Positions 1 to 6,309 of a stretch of DNA of 17,248 bases are shown here, piece after piece. A program made the position numbers and the translations under genes. Under the pieces are notes generated by a model. The model was not told where the DNA came from and ran no database searches. It saw nothing but the letters and a program-made list of their open reading frames with translations. Position 1 is the first letter of the stretch. Each line of letters opens with the position of its first letter. This stretch comes from Bacteroidia bacterium (GTDB lineage: Bacteria > Bacteroidota > Bacteroidia > UKL13-3): contig JACFNJ010000027.1 of the NCBI GenBank assembly GCA_019454865.1, forward strand, positions 1-17,248, written 5' to 3'.

Positions 1-1
1 C

Positions 2-472
2 AACCAGGTAACACTAGGAAACATTAATATTACTGCTGTAAGAAGCGCAGGAACTTATGGAACACTAAGTGACGGAAGATTTAAAGAGAACGTAGTTGAA
101 AACGTTTCCGGTTTAGATTTCATTTTACAATTACGTCCGGTTACTTATACCATTAATACTGAAAAGCTTCATAACTTTAACAACAAACTATCAAAAAGTA
201 AAAAAATGAAACCTGAAGAATATGCTGCTGCATCTGCTGTTGTTCATACCGGTTTTATTGCACAAGAAGTTGAAGAAGCAGCAAACAAATTACATTTTAA
301 TTTTGATGGTATTTATAAACCAACAAATTCAACTGATAATTATAGCTTAAGCTATGGTCAATTTGTAGTGCCATTGGTAAAAGCAGTGCAAGAGTTAAAC
401 AAAAAAGTTGAAGACCAAGAAGCTTTGATAAAAAATTTAACCAAACGTTTGGAAGCATTAGAAAACAAATAA
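2..472 (+). CDS. Tail fibre domain-containing surface protein, C-terminal part (peptidase S74 intramolecular chaperone); 5' end outside window
   Basis: The frame is open from base 2 to the TAA at 470-472, so this is the last 156 residues of a longer protein. An internal ATG at 206 is not the start, because the conserved motif lies upstream of it. Residues 23-28 read SDGRFK, the S74 signature. In phage endosialidase-type chaperones, the Ser and Lys of this motif carry out autoproteolytic release of the domain. It is followed by a GLDFILQLRPVTY block and a HTGFIAQEVEEAA block, both typical of the domain. The last ~25 residues form a heptad-like coiled coil (VEDQEALIKNLTKRLEALE), consistent with trimerisation. 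In Bacteroidota such domains end large exported adhesin-like proteins rather than only phage fibres. The next gene begins 1 nt after the stop, so the two are co-transcribed. The domain call is firm; the role of the whole protein is unknown. Confidence 0.85.
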   Translation, partial: NQVTLGNINITAVRSAGTYGTLSDGRFKENVVENVSGLDFILQLRPVTYTINTEKLHNFNNKLSKSKKMKPEEYAAASAVVHTGFIAQEVEEAANKLHFNFDGIYKPTNSTDNYSLSYGQFVVPLVKAVQELNKKVEDQEALIKNLTKRLEALENK

Positions 473-473
473 T

Positions 474-1661
474 ATGAAAGCCGTATTTACAACATTATTT
501 ATACTTGCAAGTACATTTGTATTTGCTCAAGTATATGTTAATGGCGAGCTTTTCGTTGAGCAAGGTGCAACGTTTTATGCCGATGATACCATAACCGTAG
601 ATGCACAATCGAATGTACGGATAAACGGAATAATACAAACAACCAAAACCATTAACACACATTTAAGTTATATAAACACAGGAACCACGGGATATGTTGT
701 TACACCGATAGCACCAGGGAGTTTAAAACAAATAAATATCGGAGCTAATAGTAACAATTTAATTGGCATCTTACACAATAGCGCAGGTAATGTTCCTTTT
801 CAGCTAGCTGTTCGAAGTAATGCATATCTTAATCCGCAAATAGACTCCGCAGCAGTAACTGAAAAAGCCGTAAATAAAACATGGCATGTAATTGCATTAG
901 ATACCGTGCAAAACGCAACACTTACTTTTGGCTGGAACTCGTTTGATGAGTTATCCTTATTTGCAAGAAACAACAGTGCAATCTTTCATTGGCAACACGG
1001 AGCTAATACAAACTGGGACAGTTCTTCTGCGTATGGCTCATCAACATACACAGGAGTTATTCCTGAATTTATTCGCAGCAATATTACCTCTAACTTGTTA
1101 CCCGGATTGCATTATTACAGCATTGGAAGTACAGGTACATTACTTCCTGTTGTATTTATTAATTTTAATGCGAAACAAATTTCAAAGTCAGCTAATCTAT
1201 TGGAATGGCAAGTAGCTACACCTTTAAAAGGCGCTTACTTCGATATTCAACGGTCAGTAAACGGAACAGATTTTGAATCGATTAAAAAAATAACGGTTTC
1301 AAGCAATACCTCACACTATACATTTACGGATGAAAATGCTTTCAACAGCATACATTATTATCGAATTGTTTTAGTGGATTACAACAATCAAACAATTAGC
1401 TCAAAAATTGTAAGTGTAAGTGCAGAAACAGCGTACCATCCTATTGTTATTTATCCTAATCCCGCACAAAAATTCTTTACTATAGACGCAAAAGAGGATA
1501 TTGAGAAATTAACAATTATTAATAATCTTGGCGTTGAAGTGTTGCATGTTGGAAATTATATCAACACACCAATAAATATATCCTCACTACAAAGTGGAGT
1601 ATATTATGTACAAGTTAAAACAAAAGATAAAACCTCGGTTACTAAATTAATCGTAGAATAA
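474..1661 (+). CDS. Secreted protein with T9SS type A C-terminal sorting domain
   Basis: The protein has 395 residues. Residues 1-19 are a Sec signal peptide (MKAVFTTLFILASTFVFAQ, cleavage probably before or after the Gln). Residues 20 to ~220 are a beta-rich region of no recognised family. Residues ~224-315, opening LPVVFINFNAK and containing YFDIQRSVNGTDFE and HYYRIVLVDYNNQ, look like the fibronectin-III-like domain common in these exported proteins. Residues ~321-395 are a type A sorting domain: the IYPNPAQ motif, then strands, then GVYYVQVKTKD and a short basic tail. That domain sends proteins across the outer membrane through the type IX system, where it is cleaved and the cargo released or anchored to the surface. 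The gene is 1 nt downstream of the S74-domain gene and is followed by a strong terminator. Family and destination are secure; function is unknown. Confidence 0.85.
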   Translation: MKAVFTTLFILASTFVFAQVYVNGELFVEQGATFYADDTITVDAQSNVRINGIIQTTKTINTHLSYINTGTTGYVVTPIAPGSLKQINIGANSNNLIGILHNSAGNVPFQLAVRSNAYLNPQIDSAAVTEKAVNKTWHVIALDTVQNATLTFGWNSFDELSLFARNNSAIFHWQHGANTNWDSSSAYGSSTYTGVIPEFIRSNITSNLLPGLHYYSIGSTGTLLPVVFINFNAKQISKSANLLEWQVATPLKGAYFDIQRSVNGTDFESIKKITVSSNTSHYTFTDENAFNSIHYYRIVLVDYNNQTISSKIVSVSAETAYHPIVIYPNPAQKFFTIDAKEDIEKLTIINNLGVEVLHVGNYINTPINISSLQSGVYYVQVKTKDKTSVTKLIVE

Positions 1662-1717
1662 TCTTTGGCGGATTTTTCATCTGGATTAATATAGTTTTAT
1701 TAAAAGAATTTTCAAAC

Positions 1718-1760
1718 ACAACCTACTGTAGTCAATTGATTATGGTAGGTTGTTTAGTTT
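1718..1760 (+). terminator. Rho-independent terminator after the surface-protein operon
   Basis: A 9-bp perfect inverted repeat, ACAACCTAC (1718-1726) and GTAGGTTGT (1745-1753), extends inward by seven more pairs (three of them G-U) to close on an AATT tetraloop at 1734-1737. This gives a 16-bp stem. T-rich sequence (TTTAGTTTTC) follows. It lies 56 nt past the stop at 1661 and before the next plus-strand gene at 1867, so it separates the two transcription units. Confidence 0.85.
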
Positions 1761-1866
1761 TCATTAATTTCCTCGTACTTTATAAAACTTCCCTAACAAA
1801 AACTTAAAATTTGTTAGAATGACTTAGGTCAATCTTTAGTTCATTTATAATATGTAACTTCGATAT

Positions 1867-2601
1867 ATGAAATTAAAGCTAATACTTATCGGGTTGTTTT
1901 TTACCTTTATACAGGTATCTTGTGTTCATGATGAAGAAATTGAAACGCAAGTTCGTTCCGGTAATTTGGTATTACATATCGCACATCAAGTAGGTAGCAC
2001 AGATGTACAATTCGATACGGTAATTTATACCAATAAGGCAGGTAACGAATACACCATATCACGCATCAATTATTACCTTAGCAATTTTGTATTGTATAAT
2101 GAAGGTAAAATAATTTATCAAACCAATACACCTGTATATGTTGATGCCAGAAACACACCTATAACAATAAAACTTGCCAATATACCCGAAGGAAAGTATG
2201 ATAAAATTAGTATGCTTATAGGGTTAGACGCTACAACAAACATACACGGAAAAATTCCGGATACGGATGAAAACATTGGCATGTTGTGGCCAGAATCAAT
2301 GGGAGGAGGGTATCATTTTTTGAAATTGGAAGGAAAATTTAACACACCGGATAGTGTGCAAAGAGGGTATGCAGTACATGTTGGGTTAAATCCTTTTATA
2401 ATTACACAACAACCTATAAATATAAATGTAAACATAACCGACAAAAACACATCAAATTTGGATTTGGTTATGAACATGAATGAGTGGTATCAAAACCCTT
2501 ATACGTATGATTTATATACCGATGGTAATTACACCATGGGCGATTCAATTACAATGTTTAAAATAGCTGAAAATGGAAAGGATGTATTTTATGCAAAGTA
2601 G
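1867..2601 (+). CDS. MbnP-like copper-protein family lipoprotein
   Basis: The protein has 244 residues. The N-terminus is a signal peptide ending in VSC (Cys19), suggesting a lipoprotein, although the lipobox is loose (Q at -3). The body resembles the MbnP family. It has an early beta strand with HIAHQVGS and VQFD, the ISRINYYLSNFVLY block, a GLD segment, a Trp (W141 in GMLWP) before GGGYHFLKLEG, and a later AVHVGLNPF strand. In methanotroph MbnP a tryptophan is converted to kynurenine by the diheme enzyme MbnH and the product binds Cu(I). W141 and W207 are the only tryptophans here, and W141 sits in the conserved block. The gene overlaps the diheme peroxidase gene by 11 nt, the typical MbnP-MbnH arrangement. 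No methanobactin gene is visible. Family assignment is by motif memory and fairly sure; copper binding is inferred. No exact Bacteroidota promoter was found upstream (nearest is TAACTTCG at 1855-1862). Confidence 0.75.
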   Translation: MKLKLILIGLFFTFIQVSCVHDEEIETQVRSGNLVLHIAHQVGSTDVQFDTVIYTNKAGNEYTISRINYYLSNFVLYNEGKIIYQTNTPVYVDARNTPITIKLANIPEGKYDKISMLIGLDATTNIHGKIPDTDENIGMLWPESMGGGYHFLKLEGKFNTPDSVQRGYAVHVGLNPFIITQQPININVNITDKNTSNLDLVMNMNEWYQNPYTYDLYTDGNYTMGDSITMFKIAENGKDVFYAK

Positions 2602-3646
2602 ATTTTTTTTATTCGTTTTGTTGATTGGAGTTTTCATTGCATGTAATGACACAACAGATAATGACCAAGATGTAAAACCCGATGATTCATACCAACCAAC
2701 TCCGTATAAATTACAAGTACCTAAGGGTTTTCCGCTTTATAATATTAGTAAAGAAAATCCGCTAACAGTTGAGGGTGTTGAACTTGGTAAACGACTGTAC
2801 AGAGAGCCAATGCTATCAAGCAATGGTTTAACTTGTTCATCGTGTCATCATCAGGATAAATCTTTTTCAACTCCTATTTATAATGCTGCAAATGGATATA
2901 AAATAAGTGTTCCGCCACATATTAATCTTGCTTTTAAAAGGCACTTTAATTGGAATGGAAGCGAAAAAGTATTAGACACATTATGTATGGTTGATTTTGG
3001 ACCGGAGTTTTTCAATACCGATTCGGCACAACTTTACAACAACTTATACAACAGCAGTTATTATAAAGATCAATTTTATAAAGCATTTTTAATAAAAGAC
3101 ATAAGACAATTAAATTTTGAAGACTTAAAACGAAAAATTACGTATGCAATTTCCCAATACATGCGAACAATAATTAGTAGCAAATCCAAATACGATAAAA
3201 TGTTAGTAGGTGAATACACCTTTACCGACAAAGAGATGCAAGGCATGTTATTGTTTTTTTCAGAAACCGGAGATTGTTTTCACTGCCACCAACCACCTCT
3301 TTTTAGCGATACTGAGTTTCATAATACCGGCTTAAGTAGTGTGTTTAACGGATTTGACAGAGGGCGTGAATTAATTACGAATAATCCGATAGATATTGGG
3401 AAATTTGCTACGCCTACACTTCGTAACTTAGAATACACTGCACCTTATATGCACGATGGTAGATTTAATACATTAGAAGAAGTAGTAGAGTTTTATAATT
3501 CAGGTGTACATGTTTCGCCAAACATTGACCCTATTATGAGTAAAAAAGCACCATCATACAAGCTTAATTTAACTCAAGAACAAAAAGATGCACTTGTTGC
3601 ATTTTTAAAAACACTTACTGATGAAAGTATAATAAACTTGCCCTAA
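2591..3646 (+). CDS. Diheme cytochrome c peroxidase / MbnH-MauG-like lipoprotein
   Basis: I prefer the ATG at 2591 (351 residues) over the in-frame ATGs at 2573 and 2582. A purine-rich GGAAAGGA stretch lies about 8 nt upstream, and the protein then opens directly with a lipoprotein-type signal (MQSRFFLFVLLIGVFIAC, Cys18). Two c-type haem sites are visible: CSSCH at 82-86 and CFHCH at 229-233. The second is followed by the family motif APYMHDGRF (about 284-292), with TPTLRN just before it. This is the bacterial cytochrome c peroxidase/MauG superfamily, whose members reduce peroxide or oxidise aromatic residues on a partner protein. It overlaps the MbnP-like gene by 11 nt, so its likely substrate is that protein (inference). 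Maturation needs cytochrome c assembly genes outside the window. Its stop codon interlocks with that of the convergent gene on the minus strand. Confidence 0.85.
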   Translation: MQSRFFLFVLLIGVFIACNDTTDNDQDVKPDDSYQPTPYKLQVPKGFPLYNISKENPLTVEGVELGKRLYREPMLSSNGLTCSSCHHQDKSFSTPIYNAANGYKISVPPHINLAFKRHFNWNGSEKVLDTLCMVDFGPEFFNTDSAQLYNNLYNSSYYKDQFYKAFLIKDIRQLNFEDLKRKITYAISQYMRTIISSKSKYDKMLVGEYTFTDKEMQGMLLFFSETGDCFHCHQPPLFSDTEFHNTGLSSVFNGFDRGRELITNNPIDIGKFATPTLRNLEYTAPYMHDGRFNTLEEVVEFYNSGVHVSPNIDPIMSKKAPSYKLNLTQEQKDALVAFLKTLTDESIINLP

Positions 3647-4158
3647 AGCAATGCGCTATATTCTTTAGCAAGTTTAATATACGTATCTGCGTTGCGTTTT
3701 AGTTTTTCAATTTGAGTTTCGTCTAGTTGTTTTACAACTTTTGCCGGAGAACCAAGTACAAGGCTGTAACTTGGTATTACAGTGTTTTGTGTTAGTAATG
3801 CCCCTGCTCCAATTATACAATAATCACCAATTGAAACACCATTCATTACTGTTGCGTGCATACCTATTAATACATGATTGCCAAGCTTGGCACCATGCAC
3901 TATTGCGCCATGTCCTATTATACAACCCACACCGGTTACGATAGGATATCCCGGATCAACGTGCATTACAACATTGTCTTGAATATTACTTCCTTCACCA
4001 ATTGTTATAGAGTCTCTATCGCCTCGTATAACTGCTCCATACCAAACAGAACAGTGTTCTCCCAAACTCACATTTCCTATAACCCGAGCAGTATCGGCTA
4101 TCCAAACACCGTTTTTTTTTGTTATTTGTTTCTGTAAAATATCTTTTAGTTCAGCCAT
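3643..4158 (-). CDS. Gamma-carbonic-anhydrase-like hexapeptide-repeat protein (YrdA/PaaY family)
   Basis: The protein has 171 residues, normal for the family. Imperfect hexapeptide repeats from about residue 22 to 130 (for example ARVIGNVSLGEHCSVWYG) predict a left-handed beta-helix that assembles as a trimer. The three metal-ligand histidines of gamma carbonic anhydrases are present at H66, H83 and H88 (MHVDPG, then IGHGAIVHGA), together with the conserved R45-G-D47 and Q60-D61. The C-terminal SLVLGSPAKVVKQL stretch is typical. Many such proteins show weak or no carbonic anhydrase activity, so the activity is uncertain although the metal site is complete. It has no signal peptide and is therefore cytoplasmic. 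It starts 278 bp from the xerD stop, so it is probably transcribed separately. Its stop overlaps the convergent peroxidase gene by 4 bp. Confidence 0.9.
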   Translation of the reverse strand: MAELKDILQKQITKKNGVWIADTARVIGNVSLGEHCSVWYGAVIRGDRDSITIGEGSNIQDNVVMHVDPGYPIVTGVGCIIGHGAIVHGAKLGNHVLIGMHATVMNGVSIGDYCIIGAGALLTQNTVIPSYSLVLGSPAKVVKQLDETQIEKLKRNADTYIKLAKEYSALL

Positions 4159-4301
4159 TATATTTTTATTTTTTTATTAAAAATTGATGCTTGCGCATAT
4201 TAAACAAAGCAATTGAAACTAAAAACATATTGGTCTTTTTAACAGGGTTAATTGCATTTGATAAAACCAGTTTTATAAAATAATTTAAACACACTTATCT
4301 C

Positions 4302-4320
4302 ATAGCATGTGATATGCTAT
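4302..4320. other. Small inverted repeat in the xerD/gamma-CA intergenic region
   Basis: The 278-bp gap 4159-4436 has no convincing gene. It contains a 7-bp perfect inverted repeat, ATAGCAT-GTGAT-ATGCTAT, plus weaker AT-only hairpins at 4261-4276 and a TTTCC-TAT-GGAAA repeat at 4392-4404. No T-run follows on either strand, so it is not a standard terminator. It could be an operator or chance. Confidence 0.3.
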
Positions 4321-4436
4321 TAAATTTTTAGCAGAAGACAGTTCTATGCTAAGTGTCCTATAATAGAGGAAGTTTTCTTTCCGTTGTTACGTTTCCTATG
4401 GAAAAATAAATTAAAAAGAAAACGGTAAAATTCTTA

Positions 4437-5339
4437 CTAACTTCTGGGATGAAATTGTACAATTACATCGTGTAAATATTCTCTATCTAAGTGAGTATAA
4501 ATTTCAGTAGTTGTTATACTTTCGTGTCCCAACATTTGTTGCACAGCACGTAGGTCAGCACCGGCTTCTACTAAGCAGGTGGCAAATGAATGACGCAATG
4601 TGTGCGGTGATATTGTTTTGTTTATTCCGGCACGTTTTGCCAGATCTTTTAATATATAAAACACCATTACACGGCTAATGCCGCTTCCGCGTGCATTTAA
4701 AAACACAGTATCGCTGTGTCCGGCTTTTGGCGCAATGTGTACTCTAACAGTAGTTTTATAAATTTCAATTGCCTTTAATGCTGTTTTTCCTATTGGTACT
4801 AATCGTTCTTTGTTTCCTTTACCGAGTATGCGTACAAATTCATCCGAAAATGAAACATCTGTAAACTTTAATTTAACTGCTTCGCTTACTCGTAATCCAC
4901 AACTGAACATGGTTTCAATTAATGCTTTGTTGCGCATACCTTCCGGTTTACTGTGGTCTATTTGCGCAAGCATAGCATCTATTTCATATACACTCAGCAC
5001 TTCAGGTAATTTTCTTTTTAATTTGGGGCTTTCAAGCAATTCTGCAGGATTGGTTGGTATAATATCTTCTAACAATAAATATTTATAAAAAGCCTTTGTG
5101 CCACTTAATATTCGCGCCTGGCTTGTAGTGCTCATGCCCAGTTCGGTTATCCATCGTAAAAACTCGCGTAATGTAGCCAATTTTATTTCGTGTGGTTGTG
5201 CTGAAATATTTTTTATTTCCAAGAATTGAACCAACTTATTTATGTCTCGTATATAAGCTTCAATGCTATTTGCAGACAATGATTTCTCTAACTGCAAGTA
5301 CATTTTAAACCCTTTAATATACGATTCCCAGTTTGCCAT
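4437..5339 (-). CDS. xerD: Site-specific tyrosine recombinase XerD-type
   Basis: From the ATG at 5339 (MANWESYIKGF) the protein has 300 residues, close to the usual ~298. The longer in-frame start at 5378 adds 13 residues unlike the family. The N-terminal SAM-like core-binding domain covers about 1-110 (LSANSIEAYIRDI), and the catalytic domain follows. All six catalytic residues are visible: R150 (CGLRVSE), K174 (GKGNKER), H246 and R249 (PHTLRHSFAT), H272 (LGHESITTT) and the nucleophile Y281 (IYTH). Spacing matches E. coli XerD (R148, K172, H244, R247, H270, Y279). It resolves chromosome dimers at dif with a XerC partner, in coordination with FtsK. The full catalytic set, family length and housekeeping neighbours argue against a mobile-element integrase, and no att-like repeats are seen. 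Confidence 0.93.
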   Translation of the reverse strand: MANWESYIKGFKMYLQLEKSLSANSIEAYIRDINKLVQFLEIKNISAQPHEIKLATLREFLRWITELGMSTTSQARILSGTKAFYKYLLLEDIIPTNPAELLESPKLKRKLPEVLSVYEIDAMLAQIDHSKPEGMRNKALIETMFSCGLRVSEAVKLKFTDVSFSDEFVRILGKGNKERLVPIGKTALKAIEIYKTTVRVHIAPKAGHSDTVFLNARGSGISRVMVFYILKDLAKRAGINKTISPHTLRHSFATCLVEAGADLRAVQQMLGHESITTTEIYTHLDREYLHDVIVQFHPRS

Positions 5340-5347
5340 GTTTGTTT

Positions 5348-5379
5348 CAAAAATGAATTTTAAATTGAAAGCAAGCAAG
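5348..5379 (-). promoter_or_regulatory. Possible Bacteroidota-type promoter for xerD
   Basis: On the minus strand CTTG (5379-5376), 20 nt, then CATTTTTG (5355-5348) approximates TTTG-N19/21-TAnnTTTG, with one mismatch in each box. It would give an almost leaderless transcript for the 5339 start and would exclude the 5378 start. This is a weak match only. Confidence 0.25.
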
Positions 5380-5391
5380 CTTGTTTTTGTT

Positions 5392-5423
5392 TTTTAACAA
5401 ATACGGGTAAAAACGTATGTTTG
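5392..5423 (+). promoter_or_regulatory. Bacteroidota -7 element (TATGTTTG) upstream of aroQ
   Basis: TATGTTTG at 5416-5423 matches the Bacteroidota -7 consensus TAnnTTTG exactly. A T-run (5391-5395) lies about 20 nt upstream but is a poor -33 box. Transcription would begin near 5428-5430, downstream of the ATG at 5425, so translation should begin at 5440. Confidence 0.45.
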
Positions 5424-5439
5424 CATGTTAATCAACAAA

Positions 5440-5856
5440 ATGAAAATTATTATAATTAACGGACCAAACTTAAACTTACTTGGAGTACGCGAGCCTGAAA
5501 TATATGGATACAAAACCTTTGATGAATATTTTGTTACATTACAAAAGGCATTTCCTTCCGTTGAGTTAACCTATTTTCAGAGTAATGTAGAAGGTGAAAT
5601 AATTAACAAATTGCACGAAGTAGGCTTTGAGTATGATGGAATAATACTGAATGCCGGAGGATATACACACACTTCGGTTGCAATTGCCGATGCTGTTGCT
5701 GCTATAAAATCACCTGTAATAGAAGTGCACATAAGTAACATTTTTGCTCGCGAAGAGTTTCGGCACGTTTCATTAACCGGAAAATATTGTATGGGTTGTA
5801 TCAGTGGGTTAGGTTTAACCGGGTATAAACTTGCAGTAGAAAAATTTTTGGAATAA
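5440..5856 (+). CDS. aroQ: 3-dehydroquinate dehydratase, type II
   Basis: The protein has 138 residues from the ATG at 5440 (MKIIIINGPNLNLLG). An in-frame ATG at 5425 would add five residues but sits 1 nt after a promoter -7 element, so it is disfavoured. Type II dehydroquinase makes 3-dehydroshikimate from 3-dehydroquinate in the shikimate pathway to aromatic amino acids; it is a cytoplasmic dodecamer. Family motifs are all present: NGPNLNLLG (7-15), the catalytic Tyr of REPEIYG (Y22), QSNVEGEI (47-54), NAGGYTHTS with N71, VEVHISN-like IEVHISN with the catalytic His97, FAREEFRH with R108, and a C-terminal GLGLTGYKLA. It is divergent from xerD and followed after 48 bp by the SET-domain gene, with which it may be co-transcribed. 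Confidence 0.95.
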   Translation: MKIIIINGPNLNLLGVREPEIYGYKTFDEYFVTLQKAFPSVELTYFQSNVEGEIINKLHEVGFEYDGIILNAGGYTHTSVAIADAVAAIKSPVIEVHISNIFAREEFRHVSLTGKYCMGCISGLGLTGYKLAVEKFLE

Positions 5857-5904
5857 AAACCGCTTTTACATTTCGTAAAAAAACATTCCTTTGCAGCCGA
5901 ATTT

Positions 5905-6309
5905 ATGTTGTTTGTAAAAAAATCAAATATACCCAAAGCCGGTAAAGGCTTGTTTGTAGCAAAAGATATTAAGAAAGGTGAAATAATTACCGAGTATGAA
6001 GGTGAGCGATTAACATGGAAAGAATGTAAAGCTCGAAACGAAAAGAAAAAGGGAAAGGAAAAGGGTGCATATTATTTCTATATTAATGAAAAAAACTGCA
6101 TTGATGCCGAATATTGTTTGTGGGCAATGGGAAGATATGCCAATGATGCTGCAGGCATTGGAAGAGTGAAAGGATTAAGAAACAATTCGCAATACCAGGT
6201 AATTAAAAACAAAGCATACATTGTTGCTACAAGAAATATAAAAAAGGGAAGTGAAGTTTTTGTAAGTTATGGTAAAGCCTATTGGGATGCCATGAAAGAT
6301 GATAATTAG
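5905..6309 (+). CDS. Stand-alone SET-domain protein (putative protein-lysine methyltransferase)
   Basis: The 134 residues are essentially a minimal SET domain without pre- or post-SET cysteines. Visible motifs are the SAM-binding GKG turn at 13-15 (KAGKGLFVAKDIKKGEIITEYEGE), RYANDAAG at 77-84 in place of the eukaryotic NHS/C motif with the key Asn (N80) retained, and EVFVSYGKAYW at 117-127 with the Tyr122 expected in the active-site channel. A Lys-rich stretch at 47-53 (EKKKGKEKG) may be an exposed insert. SET proteins transfer methyl groups from SAM to lysine side chains; the bacterial substrate cannot be inferred from the sequence. There is no signal peptide, so it is cytoplasmic. A TTCCTTTG box at 5886-5893 (one mismatch to TAnnTTTG) could give it its own promoter. 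Its TAG overlaps the convergent DUF5686 stop by 4 bp. Confidence 0.85.
   Translation: MLFVKKSNIPKAGKGLFVAKDIKKGEIITEYEGERLTWKECKARNEKKKGKEKGAYYFYINEKNCIDAEYCLWAMGRYANDAAGIGRVKGLRNNSQYQVIKNKAYIVATRNIKKGSEVFVSYGKAYWDAMKDDN

Noticed and set aside
2..472. S74 tail-fibre chaperone domain as a prophage remnant
   Set aside because: No phage structural or replication genes are adjacent; the next gene is a T9SS-secreted protein, and such domains are common on Bacteroidota surface proteins. The upstream side cannot be checked.
928..1215. Open frame of 95 codons inside the T9SS-sorted protein gene
   Set aside because: It lies wholly inside a well-supported gene in another frame and has no family signature or start context.
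1846..1851. TATAAT, an E. coli-like -10 box before the MbnP-like gene
   Set aside because: Bacteroidota primary sigma factor uses TAnnTTTG; no suitable upstream box is present and TATAAT is expected by chance here.
4437..5378. Tyrosine recombinase as a sign of an integrated element
   Set aside because: Catalytic spacing and length match housekeeping XerD, the neighbours are core genes, and no flanking direct repeats, tRNA or cargo are seen.
5425..5439. Extra N-terminal MLINK for AroQ
   Set aside because: The family starts at the MK-I-I-I-NGPN strand, and the upstream ATG abuts a promoter -7 element.
5864..5880. TTTTAC-ATTTC-GTAAAA inverted repeat after aroQ
   Set aside because: Only 6 AT-rich pairs, followed by A rather than T on the coding strand, so not a terminator; likely chance in AT-rich DNA.
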